Source: Pleurostoma richardsiae (taxonomy: Eukaryota > Ascomycota > Sordariomycetes > Calosphaeriales > Pleurostomataceae). From it: a DNA stretch of 64,000 nucleotides. The stretch covers positions 496,001 through 560,000 of the forward strand of contig JANBVO010000022.1 of the NCBI GenBank assembly GCA_030052745.1, read 5' to 3'. The position numbers were made by a program, and so were the translations under genes. Under the pieces are notes generated by a model. The model saw only the letters and a program-made list of their open reading frames with translations, ran no database searches and was not told where the DNA came from. Below are positions 1-11,701 of the stretch, in pieces; the stretch's first letter is position 1, and each line of letters opens with the position of its first letter.

Positions 1-547
1 GGCATGAGATCGGCAATTGTTCCACTCCCACAGGTGATCACCGCCACACCCGCAAAGCCGGCCAAGAACCGAAACGCAATAAGCATGTTCATACTCGTTG
101 CCAGCGCGCAAGCGGCGGTGAACACGGTGAACAGGGTGTTGCAAACGTGATACAGATAAGTGCGGCCGTAAAGCTCACTCAGTGGCGCTATAAGGAGGGG
201 CCCGAAAGCGAAGCCCAAGACAAAGACGGAGACGACAAAAGTTGCGAGCTCGTTGCTGTCCGTTTCGAATTCTTGCATGATGAGAGGAACGCCCGGGGCA
301 AGCATAGAAGACGCAAGAGGGCTGGAGAGTTGGCAGTTTAATACCGGCTGACTTCTTCAGGAGAGTAACGTATTTCACAGCAGGGTTGTACTCACGTAAG
401 GAAGGTGATGAAGGAGAGGATTCCAATAGTCATCCATTTGCGCGTAGACGACCAACTCATAGGGTTTTCTGGGTCTTGGTCTGCTGGTTCGGCCCAAGTC
501 ACCAAGAAAGAGTCGTCGCTGTCAAGTGCGACGTCTATGTCGTTCAT
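1..547 (-). CDS. MFS multidrug-type transporter, N-terminal part (cut by window edge)
   Basis: Start codon at 547 on the minus strand. Exon 1 is 547-396, intron 395-322 (GTGAGT...CAG), exon 2 runs from 321 past the window edge. The about 50-residue soluble N-terminus carries the [11 protein letters not shown] element common just before TM1 of fungal DHA1 transporters. It is followed by [12 protein letters not shown], then the loop motif [12 protein letters not shown], then a helix with [12 protein letters not shown]. This is the usual order for a plasma-membrane 12-TM drug:H+ antiporter of the TPO/FLU1 kind. Only about TM1-TM4 is visible, so substrate and intactness cannot be judged. It points out of the window and is separated from the polyketide genes by catabolic genes, so it is probably not a cluster member. 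Confidence 0.85.
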
Positions 548-1541
548 TGTGTTTTCCTCCTTGTTTGTCTAGGTCTTGATATCGGTGGTCTGATAGCCGC
601 TACATGTCAAGTCGGAGTCCATGGGCGATTGCACTTGTGGCGCAGTGATTAGAGGAAGTCCGTCTAGCTGATGAAATCTGTGGAGAGAGGAAAATAAAGA
701 GGTAAGTAACATTATTGGTCCACGATGACCCTTAGGCAGGTTTATATTCCAGTTGTCAGAGCAGAGGTAGGCAAACACGCCTTCAATTTCGCCAACAGAA
801 GAGACGGACAGATAAAGGGGCCCGGAATCCGACACCGGAAAAGATGCCGGCTTGGTATGCAGAGGGCCGACAGGCCTTCGGACGCAAAGTCCCCTGAGAC
901 TAATACTTGACACCCTACATTATTAACGTCATCCTCACGATACACTCTCGACTGGTGTTGGCTCGCTTAGAATACGCGTATAACACATCTGCGAGCTAGA
1001 TGGCCCGGTGCCGCCAAGGCCGGAATTAGAGTCAAGTGTAGCCTAGTGCTGCTGTCTTCTCGTGCGGGGTGGCTGCAGACACATCGACTTGTCGGATTCG
1101 CTTTGACATATCATTTGTCAGTCATCTATACACTCAGGTGTGGCTTGACGGGAGCTCCCATGGCGGCGACGATGGGGCGGGATTCAAGCTTTATCTACTG
1201 CGAGGTACAGGGCCGCGCAGCAGAACTCTGGTAAGGGAGCGTGGGTGTTACCCAGGGTGGACTGGCCGGGGTGGTAATGGGACACGTTCTTGGTCTTGAG
1301 GGGATCACATTGTACGCATATCATATTCCCCCATAGCACACCCCGATAGTCGGTTTAATTGGGTCGCCAAATTGGTTGTTGAATTCTTGACAAGTCTCGG
1401 CTCATTTTCAGGTTGCAGCTGAGCATCTGTATTACCCTACACGCAGTGGATGAACTTCATATAACACCCAGGTACCGCTCGTGAAGACGTTTAGCAAAGC
1501 GGATAGATAACAAAGCTTGTCGCTGGCAATATCCATCAATA
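548..1541. other. Intergenic region, divergent promoters
   Basis: A gene-free stretch between the partial MFS transporter (transcribed left) and the BBE-like oxidase (transcribed right), so both promoters should lie here. The short open frames have no recognisable domain or coherent splice structure. No repeat or RNA gene seen. Confidence 0.5.
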
Positions 1542-3213
1542 ATGCTAACTCGTCTGCTTCTCTCCGCTATTGTCGCGTATCCATCCATGATCCGACAGGT
1601 ATCTGGGTCCGATTTGTGTGAAGTCGGAAACATATCACCAGCTGCGTTGACTTGCGAAGTCCTCCGTCACGCGTATCCTGATGTGACGTTCTTCCCTAAC
1701 AGCACGGAATATGCCGGGTTGAACGAAGGTTAGCCCGTTGATGGCCGCGCCCTGACTTCAGCAGCTGACCGTCTCGTCCAGACTATTACACCGCTGCCGA
1801 ATGGCTTGGGCCTGCCTGCATCTTTGCTCCCACGACTGCAGAAGACATGGGATTTGCTGTCAAGACGCTGGTGAAAACAGGTGTGCAATTTGCCGTCCGG
1901 GGAGGCGGCCATATGCCCATTAGAGGCGCTGCGAATATAAACTCCTCCGGCATCTTGCTCTCAAGCTCTGGGTTTCGGCAATTGCGACTCTCGGATGACA
2001 AAAAGACTGTGTCAATCGGACCAGGTAACCGCTGGGACCCAGTGTACCAGTATCTCGAGCCTTTCGGCCTTACCGTCGTTGGCGGCCGAATGGGCGTGGT
2101 GGGTATTCCTGGCTTCCTCTTGGGTGGAGGGATATCTTTCTTTGGCAATGAGTACGGCTGGGCATCGGCGAATGTCGCTAGTGCTGAGGTGAGTACGGTC
2201 TTGAACTTGGAGCGTGCCGACACTCGAGCATGCGGGCCCAGGCTAATGTATCGCGGCTGCAGTGTGTACTGGCCGACGGAAGCGTCGTCAGAGCCACGGC
2301 GAGCAATGAATACTCGGGCCTCTTTTGGGCGCTCCGTGGCGGCGGCAATAGTTTTGCCATCGTCACAGAATTCGAATTAAAAAATATCGAAGCCCCGGCT
2401 GTCACCGTCGGCCAGGCCTCTTATGGGACCGGCTTGCGAGACGAATACATCGACAGTGTATTCGGGTTCGCTTTCGACGGTGTCCTCGACCGAAAGGCTG
2501 CTATTGTGCCCATGGCGACGTGGACGGCGTCCCTGGGCGATGAGCCCGTGTACGCGTCGATGCTCTTTTACAACGGCAACATCACGACACCGCTGGCGCT
2601 TGCTAACTTTACCGGACCGGAGGCACTACTGAAGCCCAGTACAAGCACATTTGCATGTCGAACGATGGCAAACTGGTCCAACGAGACGAAGGCGGGCTTC
2701 GACCAGGTGCATGGTATGCAATTTCGATTCCACATTCTCTCTATCCTGGCAAGTAAGGAGGCAATGGGCATTATACACGACACCTTCTTCACTGTGGCGC
2801 TCCAGAGACTCTCTAACGTCACTGACGCGCTCGGGACATTGGTGATGATGCCAATATCCGAGTCTTACATCACGTCAACTCGAGGAGATGACCGAGCTGG
2901 AGATCCCATGGGCATTGATGCTACCAAGGCCCCGTACGTCTGGGTCGAGTAGACGATAATGTTTCCTAATGCTGCGGACGATCCGCTTATTACTGACTTT
3001 CTTGTTGAGGTGAACGAGGTCATTAACGAGAAGCTGGCGCCACTGGACGTTGTCAGCCCATATCTCTACCTAAATGACGCTGACAAAGGTCAGTTGGTGT
3101 TCGAGGGCTATGCTCCGGAGAACGTAGCAAGGTTAAAGAGAATCAGGGCAAAATATGATCCGACCAGTATCTATACGAACCAGATGTCTGGAGGTTTCAA
3201 GATAGCTCCTTAG
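1542..3213 (+). pseudogene. Secreted BBE-like FAD-linked oxidase, interrupted by an in-frame TAG
   Basis: Exons 1542-1728, 1782-2188 and 2263-3213 join in frame. The product starts with a signal-peptide-like segment (MLTRLLLSAIVAYPS). An FAD-binding PCMH domain follows, with RGGGH (the His is the usual covalent flavin site) and GGGISFFG, then the substrate domain. A TAG at 2950-2952 stops the frame after YVWVE. The same frame then continues to 3213 with the conserved C-terminal BBE segment, including NQMSGGF near the end. The TAG is one C-to-T change from CAG, a CpA-to-TpA step. As read, the protein loses about 87 C-terminal residues, including the BBE segment that packs against the flavin, so activity is unlikely. 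Alternatives are readthrough or a sequencing error. No good splice option removes the stop without deleting conserved protein. Confidence 0.75.
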
Positions 3214-3978
3214 AGTGTAATGTTCATCTAACCGAGCCTCTGTACTCCAATGGCAATCTAGGGATTAGGACCGCCTTTTTAATGTCTTGTTTCCGTGTGG
3301 TTCATCCGGTTGTTTATCCACCAGGGAGAATTGCACTCCTAGATGGTCTCGAGTACATTCCAAAGTTGAAGCAACGTTCAGCTTGCCAAAAGCTCATAAC
3401 GCCGAACACTATAGGATGCTGCGGTTGGTCAGCATCCAGTACGCGGAAGGATGAAGCAGGCTTGTCTCCGAGTTGAAATAGATGAACAACTTGCCTCTGT
3501 TCTCCTCGAAAGCATAGCAGATGTTGTCATCAGCTGGCGGTGGATGAACCCACAAGTCGCAGAACTAACTTTCAGCCACGGCACTTAGCAGAATTATTCC
3601 AACCCCGATAAGTGCATGATACGCGTGTTCAGAAGATGCCCCATTTCTATCCTTGCCAAGTGGCCGGAGCTTGGATCTAACTAACTTAAACAAACCCCTG
3701 GGAATTACTACGGACTACGGAGTGCCTGGGGTGATCAAAGACCCAACCACCCCACCCGGCATCCTTCGTACTACAGTTAGGGATGCTAATACATGACAAG
3801 GGCTGGTGGCGATTGAAATTTCTGAATACGCGTGTTAACTGTTAACTATGACTCTGTCGGGGCATGCCCGTCGCTAACATAGCCGTACATGCTCCACACA
3901 TAAGCGTCCCCTCTCCTTGTGCAGCCGAATTGAGTGACCTACTCCCATCTATCCTCTCTATCTTAACGTACATCGGCA
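3214..3978. other. Intergenic region
   Basis: 3' flank of the BBE-like gene and 5' flank of the Zn2Cys6 regulator. No domain-bearing frame, repeat or RNA gene recognised. Confidence 0.4.
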
Positions 3979-5238
3979 ATGGTGGCTCCTCGGCCACGAG
4001 GCACCAAACCTGGCCCAATGGCACAGCTCGCCAAACCTCGTCGAGGTCACACAAAGTCGCGGAAGGGATGCTTAGAATGCAAGCGGCGCCATATGAGGGT
4101 AGGTTCCTCGGCTCACACTAGCTGCTGCGCTGCTAACGTGACCGAGTGTGACGAGAGGCACCCGATTTGTGCAAACTGTAGCATGGGAGAGCGACAGTGC
4201 GTCTTTCAGGGAAAGTCTCGCATCTCCGTCGATCCCGATTCGTCATCGGAGACGTCTGGAGGGACCTCGTCGACGTCAAGGATCCGCGTTCAACTGCCTG
4301 TAGTCAGCACTCCTGCCTCTACACTTTGTGCCTCTAGCGCGGAGGAGTCTATCACAGTTAACATCCTGCACCTGGAACTCTTACATCACTTTACCAACGA
4401 CACTTTCGTCCCTGACATGGGTCAGGAGCACCTCGACCCTGCCCGGTTGGTGATCGAGGCCGGTCTCCAGGCTCCATATCTGATGTACGAGACGTTAGCC
4501 ATCTCAGCCCGCCACCTGGCTTGTCTCCGTCATTCTAGGAGAGACCTATACCTTCAACAAGCGATACATCTGCAGACGCGCGCCATCTCGCTGTTCAATA
4601 CGGACAAAGAAGAGTTAGACAGTTCAACGTGCGTTGCAAAGCTCCTCTTCTCCTCCCTCCTCGGCCGCCATCTTCTGTCGGATGCCCTGGCGAATCGAGA
4701 GGGCGACTTCGAGGCTTTCCTCCAGCGCTACACCCAATATCTGCGGCTTCATCAGAGCGTCAGGGATCTCACCGTTGACGCGTGGCCGTTCCTTGAGAAC
4801 TCCGAACTAGGACCCGCTATAGCATGGGGAGAGGCCATTTTTGATATTCAGACAAGAGGTCATCACTGCGATGACATTCTCCACCGGCTGTCATCATCTA
4901 ACATAGATGAGAGGTCCCGGAAAGCATGTCAACATGCCATCCACTTTCTGCAGGTGGGATTTGATGGAGCCCAGGGGGAGGGATCGCAGTCGCGCACAGT
5001 TAATGTGATTTTTTGGTGGTCTATCCTAATGCCTCCAGAGTTTATCGACTTGCTCGACCACCGACGACCTGAAGCCATCGTCGTGTTAGGGTACTATGCT
5101 GCTCTCCTACAATACGGCAAGAAGCTCTGGCTAATTGGTGATGCCGGCACCTACCTGCTTGAGGCCATTGCACAATATCTTGGCTGGGAGTGGGCGGAGT
5201 GGGTGGCAGGGCCAAGGTTGTTAACCGTGAGCGCTTAA
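3979..5238 (+). CDS. Zn2Cys6 transcription factor with fungal-specific C-terminal domain
   Basis: ATG at 3979. I place an intron at 4099-4146 (GTAGGT...GAG, 48 bases), giving 403 residues. Removing it creates a perfect C-X2-C-X6-C-X6-C-X2-C-X6-C binuclear zinc cluster (KGCLECKRRHMR joined to CDERHPICANC). Because the intron is a multiple of three and has no stop, the open frame runs through it, but the retained form has 16 extra residues inside the zinc cluster. The C-terminus ends with the WLIGDAG...LGWEWAEWV element typical of sterol-uptake/UPC2-like and cluster-linked regulators. Nuclear DNA-binding regulator; target unknown. Its position between the BBE-like gene and the RTA1 pair suggests a local role, but nothing ties it to the polyketide genes. 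Confidence 0.85.
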   Translation: MVAPRPRGTKPGPMAQLAKPRRGHTKSRKGCLECKRRHMRVGSSAHTSCCAANVTECDERHPICANCSMGERQCVFQGKSRISVDPDSSSETSGGTSSTSRIRVQLPVVSTPASTLCASSAEESITVNILHLELLHHFTNDTFVPDMGQEHLDPARLVIEAGLQAPYLMYETLAISARHLACLRHSRRDLYLQQAIHLQTRAISLFNTDKEELDSSTCVAKLLFSSLLGRHLLSDALANREGDFEAFLQRYTQYLRLHQSVRDLTVDAWPFLENSELGPAIAWGEAIFDIQTRGHHCDDILHRLSSSNIDERSRKACQHAIHFLQVGFDGAQGEGSQSRTVNVIFWWSILMPPEFIDLLDHRRPEAIVVLGYYAALLQYGKKLWLIGDAGTYLLEAIAQYLGWEWAEWVAGPRLLTVSA

Positions 5239-6346
5239 TCAAACCATGGAAGTCAGAAACACAACACCCTTGGGACCCTTCAAACTACGAATTGGCGTCG
5301 AGCTTGTGGGCTATCCGTGGATCAGTGCCGGTAATCCGATCTGGGTGTCGGCTGAACGGCGCCTATGAGGCCAGTTGCAGCTCGCCGAGGTCCTCCGGAT
5401 CCTCTTCAAGGCAAAAGGAATCTTGGTTTCAAATTCCATGTTCCTCTGGGGACTTGTGCCTCAGTGTTTCCAAGAAGCGCCGGGAGTGCAGCACTCGCGC
5501 TAAGATCGAGGGCGTCGTACGTAGTCTCGAACTCGTCTTTTGTCAACAGGCACTATGGCCCTCGCTAATTGGTGTCATTATAGACGGCTACCAAAAGAGG
5601 TCAACCGCGAAGGGGAAACGTCACTATAATTGTGGGATCGTACCTGACTCCCACGATGTACATGTGGGATTTCAAGAGAAGGCTCTGGATTTCTCACTCA
5701 CCTCCCAAGGGCAGAGAGTGTGGAGGAACCCTACACAGCAGTTCGCGTTCTCCAGCAGCGGAATATTATGCCTTCCCGAAATTACAGACTACGTATGCAA
5801 AAAGCCAGTCCCCTCAATCCCACGAAGTTTCGTCTGAGCGGTCTCTCGTCCTGACTGGACGCCTAAGATTGCCAACAGAGCTTCGCCACGAGACATTCTT
5901 TCAGTTGTCGAAGTTAACAATGGGGGTAAAGACAACCTAAAACCCCGGCTCAAACGTTAACAAATCGTAGGATTTTATGTGAACGGCCATCCCAACCAGA
6001 AGACTCCTTGTGCCTTGTTTTCGGACAAGTGATTTGACTACGTGAACGGACGTAGACGTTCGACAAGGGTTCTAAACTGCAGGCATTGGGGGAGCCAAAG
6101 CCTTGTCAACAAATTCTTCTCTTAGCATTTAGACTATCCGAATCAACTCCAAGTGCACATCTGCAATCCATTGACAGACGTAACGAACCAGTTTAAGTGA
6201 CATCGCAGGAACCAGCGGAGAAAATGAACCACTGCGCATCTCTTTGCCCCCGAATAATCTTCACTAATTTCAGCCCAACCCAACCATTTCAGGACATGAC
6301 AAATTCTGGCATCAGGCTTCGTCCACTTTATGTCTCACAGGCGACG
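5239..6346. other. Intergenic region with unrecognised open frames
   Basis: Open frames at 5190-5837 and 5632-5940 (+) overlap in different frames. They show no domain, no usable intron structure and low complexity in places. I could not assign them to a family and treat this as non-coding or decayed sequence. Confidence 0.35.
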
Positions 6347-7438
6347 TCATCTCTGTTGCTGCTGCAAAGAGTCATAGGAAGTATAGCCTCCGTAGTACGA
6401 GGTTGATGCATCTGGGAGAATGCTTTGATTGCTCTGTTGCCGCCTTGTATTCATCCGGTAGACCTCTGGTCCCTCTTCATTGTCTGACACGTCGAACCGG
6501 TCGCGTTTTCCGGAGATGATACGGCTCGGATGATAGACATTGAATAGCGCGGCCACGATGAACATCAATGACGCGTCGAAAACGTAGATGTAGACCTCGG
6601 TAGATTGGAGGGTGCCATCAGCGCCGGAGATATACTCGACGATGCGAAACACGGATCGGATCATGATAAAGACGCTGGACGCGTAGAGGATGAAGATATA
6701 CTTCTGCCAGGGAACAAGGATGGAAAGACTGCGAGGGGTCGGGTTGGTGACGATACGTCGATGGAAGACGAAGGTTACAACCATGAAGAACCCAAAGAAG
6801 ATGATCTGGATACCGAGGCCGCCGATGATGATGTTCTGCCCCTTTTTCTGGTCATCCAGCGTTTTCACGTTCGAAAGCATGCCCCCGCCTTGTGCCAATA
6901 TGTTAGCTTTGGTCCGACATAGAGAGCTGTTCTAGGTGATCGAATCGACTGCGACAGTCGGCGCCCTACCTCCTGATTGAGCCAAGAATGACACCACATC
7001 TCCCGAGACAAAAGCCTTCGTCAGCCGGTGAGGCCGGATAAGTGAGTAGGAGTCGGCTTGGAGTAGCGTAATCAGACGGCTCAAGACCATATATATGGAC
7101 GCTGCCAGAAGGGTTGGACCAAGGAGGAGCAGCAAGCTTTGGATAATGTAAGGAATCGTGGTCCAGTTGGGGGACTGTGTTGCCGAGATTGCACGACCGA
7201 CGTATCCAACTGCCTCAACTACAATGATGACATGGTCAATACGTTGGCCTGGTTAATGAGCTTCTGTTGGAGAGGACTTACAGACACATCCGATTAAGAA
7301 CGGTATGAAATATAAAGTCCTTGAGCGAAGTAGCTGGAACGTGTGACCGCACGCTGCCAAGGAGAATAGCACGATGAACACTGCAGCCGCCGCTAGGGAT
7401 GGGTTATAATGATAGAAGATGAATTCTCCAACGGCCAT
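6347..7438 (-). CDS. RTA1-family seven-TM membrane protein
   Basis: Exons 7438-7282, 7218-6970 and 6888-6347 give 315 residues. The fold is that of RTA1/RSB1 lipid-translocating or drug-resistance proteins: seven hydrophobic segments starting with FIFYHYNPSLAAAAVF, the FEAVGYVGRA element after the first intron, PTLLAASIYMVLSRLI, the QSGGGGM loop after intron 2, and YIYVFDASLMF with NVYHPSRII near the end. The tail is hydrophilic and Gln/Ser-rich. Introns are 7281-7219 (phase 1) and 6969-6889 (phase 1). Family members sit in the plasma or vacuolar membrane and affect resistance to toxic lipids or azoles; the exact substrate here is unknown. A second RTA1 gene starts 866 bases away on the other strand. 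Confidence 0.9.
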
Positions 7439-8304
7439 GGTTTGACGATTTTTGAGTTCTTCTAACTTCAGAGTCTAGCACAATGTATATGGGCAGTGAA
7501 ACTTCGTACAGAACAGGCGATTCCAAGCCCAGCAACCCGAGGGCAGAGGACAGCCTCATATAGTACGTAGTCATTCTACTTGTGAGAGTGATGGGCCTCT
7601 ACGGCAGATCAAGGCGTACTTAACACATCGTTGGCATGAAGCGGAAATGCTTGTCGCTAGGAGCTCAGCCTCGAAAGCATTGGCAGGCGTTAATACGAGG
7701 CGCTGTTCCCACTCAGGGGAGAATGTGGATCCAAGACTCGTAGAAGCGCCGATGTCTATTTCAAGAAGACACCATATACACATATTCCGCGTATTATGTG
7801 TTTACCGAGAAATACAGCTAGCCCCTTGTTATTAGATCCAGTTTCCTCGACGAACAACTCTTGCATTTCCTCACGCCGGGCTAGGGGCTTAGTCGATTGA
7901 AAAACTGAGTCTGTGTCTGTGCTTGTCATGTATGCTGACGACGACGATGATAGTGAGGCTCAGGGGCCTTCGTATAGCAGTTGTGGGTGGAGACGCACGC
8001 CAGGCTCCGAATGGCACCCAAATAGCATTCGCACCAAAACAAGGATCTGGAGAAGATATGCGCACATGGCTGAGCGTGACAAGGCCGAGTCAATGTCTAT
8101 TAGGGGCCAACGGCTTGCACATTCTTAAAACCACTTGCAGTCGAGACTTTGGCGGTACCTCCGGACACTCAATACTTGAAGCTTGTAAATACTTGGGCCC
8201 AACCTCCTTTACATGTCATTCTACATTCCCACTTAGACATCACGGCGTCGTTTCTCTTTCATCTACCGACACTATCTTGTTCAGTTCTTACAACCGCGAC
8301 TTCC
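7439..8304. other. Shared upstream region of two divergent RTA1 genes
   Basis: 866 bases between the two RTA1 start codons, so a bidirectional promoter is likely. No clear TATA element, repeat or extra gene recognised. The open frames here (such as 7647-7835 and 7923-8318) carry no domain. Confidence 0.45.
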
Positions 8305-9241
8305 ATGTCATCCTGTGACATTCTTTTCCAATACGAGCCGTCGGCGGAGGCGGCGTCTTTCTTTGCGATAGGATTCGGTCTCTCTGCGATTGCCCATCTC
8401 GTCCAAATGTGCCGCTTGGGCGCTTGGGTGATGGTAACCACTGTGACAGGATGTTGTCGTAAGTACCTAGGCAGTGGCCGCCTGTTGCTGGACGATTAGA
8501 AAATGCTGACTTCTGTGGAAGTGGAAGCTGCGGGCTACATCACAAGGGCTGTCCTGGCGAGCCAGGTGTACTGCCTCTGGGATCCGCGTCTTTACAGCGC
8601 CCAGGGCATTCTGATCCTAGCCGCTCCAGCTTTGGTGGCCGCCGTCACCTGTGAGATATATGAACGGGTGGTGAAAACCACCGGCGGCTTGCGTCTATCG
8701 ATCCTGCCAGCCGGATGGACAACATGGCTGTTTCTGAGTTCAAGCGTCTTTGCGTTTTCGCTGCAAACGCTCGGTTAGTCGTGATCTGATACTACCACGC
8801 TCTCAAAGGCTGTGCTGACCCTATCTGATAGGCGCCTGCATAATATATATCATGAAGGACGCGGTTGCTGAGCCATATGGCAGGGCGATCGTCCTCGTGG
8901 GAGTCGGCCTTGAGATGGTCATTAGCCTGCTACTCCTCGCGTTGACGATCGTTCTTCATCACCGACTGAATCGGGCACCGACGACGAAATCCAGACAGGA
9001 AGCAAACCCGTGGCGAATGCACCTCGGTGTGAGCTACGGCATTGTTGTGTTGATGTGCATTCGGAGCACATATCGCACGCTCAAAGCTACTCGAGACAAT
9101 GACGGAGATCTGTCCGAGTTCGTGCCTTATATCTTTGACGCCGTGCCAACGTTGGCAATAACACTGTTGATGAATTGGGACCACCCTGGCCACATCAAGG
9201 GTACTGGTAGGAGTTTCCGGGAGGCTCTCTATTGGTGCTAA
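8305..9241 (+). CDS. RTA1-family membrane protein, divergent paralogue
   Basis: Exons 8305-8458, 8522-8773 and 8832-9241 give 271 residues. I chose the ATG at 8305 because MSSCDILFQYEPS aligns with the normal start of RTA1 proteins (YxPS before TM1). Landmarks are LEAAGYITRA after intron 1, PALVAAVTCEIYERV, IRSTYRTLKATRD, YIFDAVPTLAITLLMNWDHPG. Both introns are phase 1 and fall at the same codon positions as in the gene at 6347-7438: the first two exons total 406 bases in both. The C-terminal hydrophilic tail of the neighbour is missing. The loop equivalent to QSGGGG is replaced by FSLQTLGAC, so the sequence has diverged strongly. Probable membrane lipid or drug-tolerance function; substrate unknown. 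Confidence 0.82.
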
Positions 9242-9486
9242 GGCTCATTAACAGCAAATGTGCCGCACCACTTTTCTAGCGTTCACCTTATACGTATCGG
9301 AAATCGGGGTCTTTATTGCATGGTGTAGCATATCTCGTAGTCATAATGTTTAATAACTTTTTAAGTAGCCTCTAGCTTCTCACCCACAGCTATCAAATGA
9401 CTTGATTTTGCCGATCTTCTCACTTACATCCGGATGACTGATTCCCTACCGAAGCTCTAGCCATGTGGTCCTCCAGACTCCCAGGT

Positions 9487-11701
9487 CTAACGTTGAAAAA
9501 CCTGCAGCGTGTGAAATCCAGCGGGAACAGCAGAAATTCTCGCAAACCCTAGAAGCTGTCCCGTTGTGTGCGAGACTTCGTCACCATCAAGGAGGATCTG
9601 CAACTCTTCCCTCCTTTGCCCAAACGTCGGTGCATAGATTGTACCCTGGCCTACCGTCTCAGGCACCGCTAAGTTCGCTACCAATAAGCGGCCTTTGGCG
9701 GTCGTCCAGTATGCCGAGAAATTCCCCATGTGCGTCCTAAACCCCCCTCGCGCGTAGCTCAAGCCAGACCCCGCGACCGCCGGCGCGAACACCCAGGCTC
9801 CGTCCTCGTCCTGGTTGACGCTGACACCGGGGACGCCCCGGATCCCCACGACGTCGTTTATGAGACTGTAAGTCGGGCCCGTGCTCCAGGCGTGCGTGAG
9901 GGAGACGAAGGACGGATCTCCCGGGTAGAACGGATAGGACAGCGTGCCGTCGGTGCTGTACCCTTCGATCATGGTGGTGTTGCTGAACGTCTCGAGCATG
10001 TAGCCCCACATCGTGCGCAGCAACTTCACAGCCGGCTTCGCATTGCCGGGGTTGGCAGAGAACTGGGCACGAAGCTCCTCTCCTGACATGAAGGGCGAGA
10101 TGGCACCAGGCGCCTCAGGGGCCGGTGCGCCGTAGGTCGTGAGCCGTCCGGCAAGATTACGGGCTATTATGGCTGCCTGGGCGCTGTCTATTGTCAGGTT
10201 GAAATTGATGGCAAGCGCGTTCCCGTCTTGGGGGAAGAGGGTCTGGCCTGCTGCTGTAGTGTTGTCGAAAAACATCCCTGCAGTGGTTGAGTAGAGGAGG
10301 CGGTTAGCAGACATCTTGACGCGCTCTATCATTGAAATCCACTCCATGGCCTTTGCCGCATCCCCAGTGTCAAGGAATGTCCGAAGAGATGCGGCTTGGT
10401 TGAGTGCACGGTAGTAGATAGCGTTCAGGGCCGTGTTCTGGCCACCTTGTCCTATCCGTCCCCAATCCGAGGTCATCGTTCCGGAATAGAGTCCGGTTGT
10501 TGTATTGACGTATTGGTATGTGGCTTCCAAGCTCCTGACTATGGAGGGAAAGTATTGCAGACCAAAACCGACATCGCCAGACGCGAAGACGTACTCGCAG
10601 AAGGCTGTGATGGTCCAAAGGTGGTACGTATCAGAAGAGGCTGCAGCAGTTAGACATCCATAAGCCTGTTTAGACGGTCAGGCCACGCAGCGGGGGTCAC
10701 TCACGGACTCGTTCTGCCAATAGGCTACTTATTGGGGATCCACCATAGGGGAAAAAACTGGTCGAATTGCTCTGTTCATCCAGCATTTCCTTCAGAGCGT
10801 TGCGGATGCCCAAGAGCTCGTCTTGATTCATTGCCACTAAGACACTCTTTAGAGCAATGTCAAGATCGCCGGCCCACGGATTGCGATCACGTTTGGCGCC
10901 GTCCGCCAGAAAATAGTCCGTACCAGAGAGTGTCCTGGCCTGGGCATTGTTAGACCAGCCAACAGGCGACTGGAGCCACTGAAGACGATTAAGGGACGAG
11001 TTGGCCGGGATGGTGCAGAGCTGGAGGGTATAGGCGCCGGCGTACCAGATGCGGTCGAGCAGAGGGTCGGAACTTTCAAAATATCCAGAATAAGAGCGCA
11101 ACTGGTTCGCGGGCTGCGCTGGCTGAGCAGTGAAATGGACGCTGGACAGTTGCAAAGTCGCCGACGTCGTCAAGGGGACTCGAGAACCAAGCGAGAAGGT
11201 AAGGTACCGGAAGGCTCCGCGAGAATATTTGAGCTCGGGCGTGTAAGAGCCCACGATCATGGGAACGTACAGCGTCCCATCCTCGTGGTCGGTGAAAACC
11301 GAATTATCAGACGCAGCGCCAGCAAACCGCAGCGTCTCGCTGTAAGCCAAACCAAGCCCTTGACAATTATCCGAGCAAGTAAACGTCGGGAGTTCCGACG
11401 TCTCGCAATCTCTGCCGCCGCATTTTGAGCCAAGTATCTGGAATGTGGGCAGACCGCTCACAATCTGGCCAAAATCAAAGGTAATAGAGGCGTTGGCCCC
11501 GGACAAGGTGAAGCCCACGGACACATCCGCAGTGTCATTTGCTGTGGTAGTCACGACCCCAGTCGTTTTGGCAATGCTTTTGGGAATGATGGTTCTCGAC
11601 GCTGGTGAATATCCATGAAGAGAACCTGTTGTCCCCGAAACAAGACCAGAGATGGCTAGTAGAGAGAGGACGGCGGCAAAGGGGTGATGTAAGACCCCCA
11701 T
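9487..11701 (-). CDS. Secreted GH78 alpha-L-rhamnosidase-like glycosidase
   Basis: Exon 1 is 11701-10705, intron 10704-10641 (GTGAGT...CAG), exon 2 is 10640-9487; product 716 residues. An N-terminal signal peptide is visible (MGVLHHPFAAVLSLLAISGLVSG). After a beta-rich N-terminal part come (alpha/alpha)6-barrel motifs of fungal GH78-type enzymes: DGAKRDRNPWAGDLD (acidic catalytic region), TSDWGRIGQGG, and THAWSTGPTYSL before the C-terminal beta domain. The predicted role is extracellular release of terminal L-rhamnose or a related sugar from plant glycosides or pectin side chains. The motifs support the clan firmly, but sugar specificity is inference. Many N-x-S/T sequons are present, as expected for secretion. 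Nothing suggests a role in polyketide synthesis. Confidence 0.88.

Noticed and set aside
2936-3007. Intron that would splice out the TAG in the BBE-like gene (GTACGT donor)
   Set aside because: It would remove conserved residues (MFPNAADD) that continue the family alignment; the stop is the better reading.
5190-5837. Long open frame as a gene after the first regulator
   Set aside because: Overlaps the regulator's end, has no domain, and other frames are open over the same stretch.
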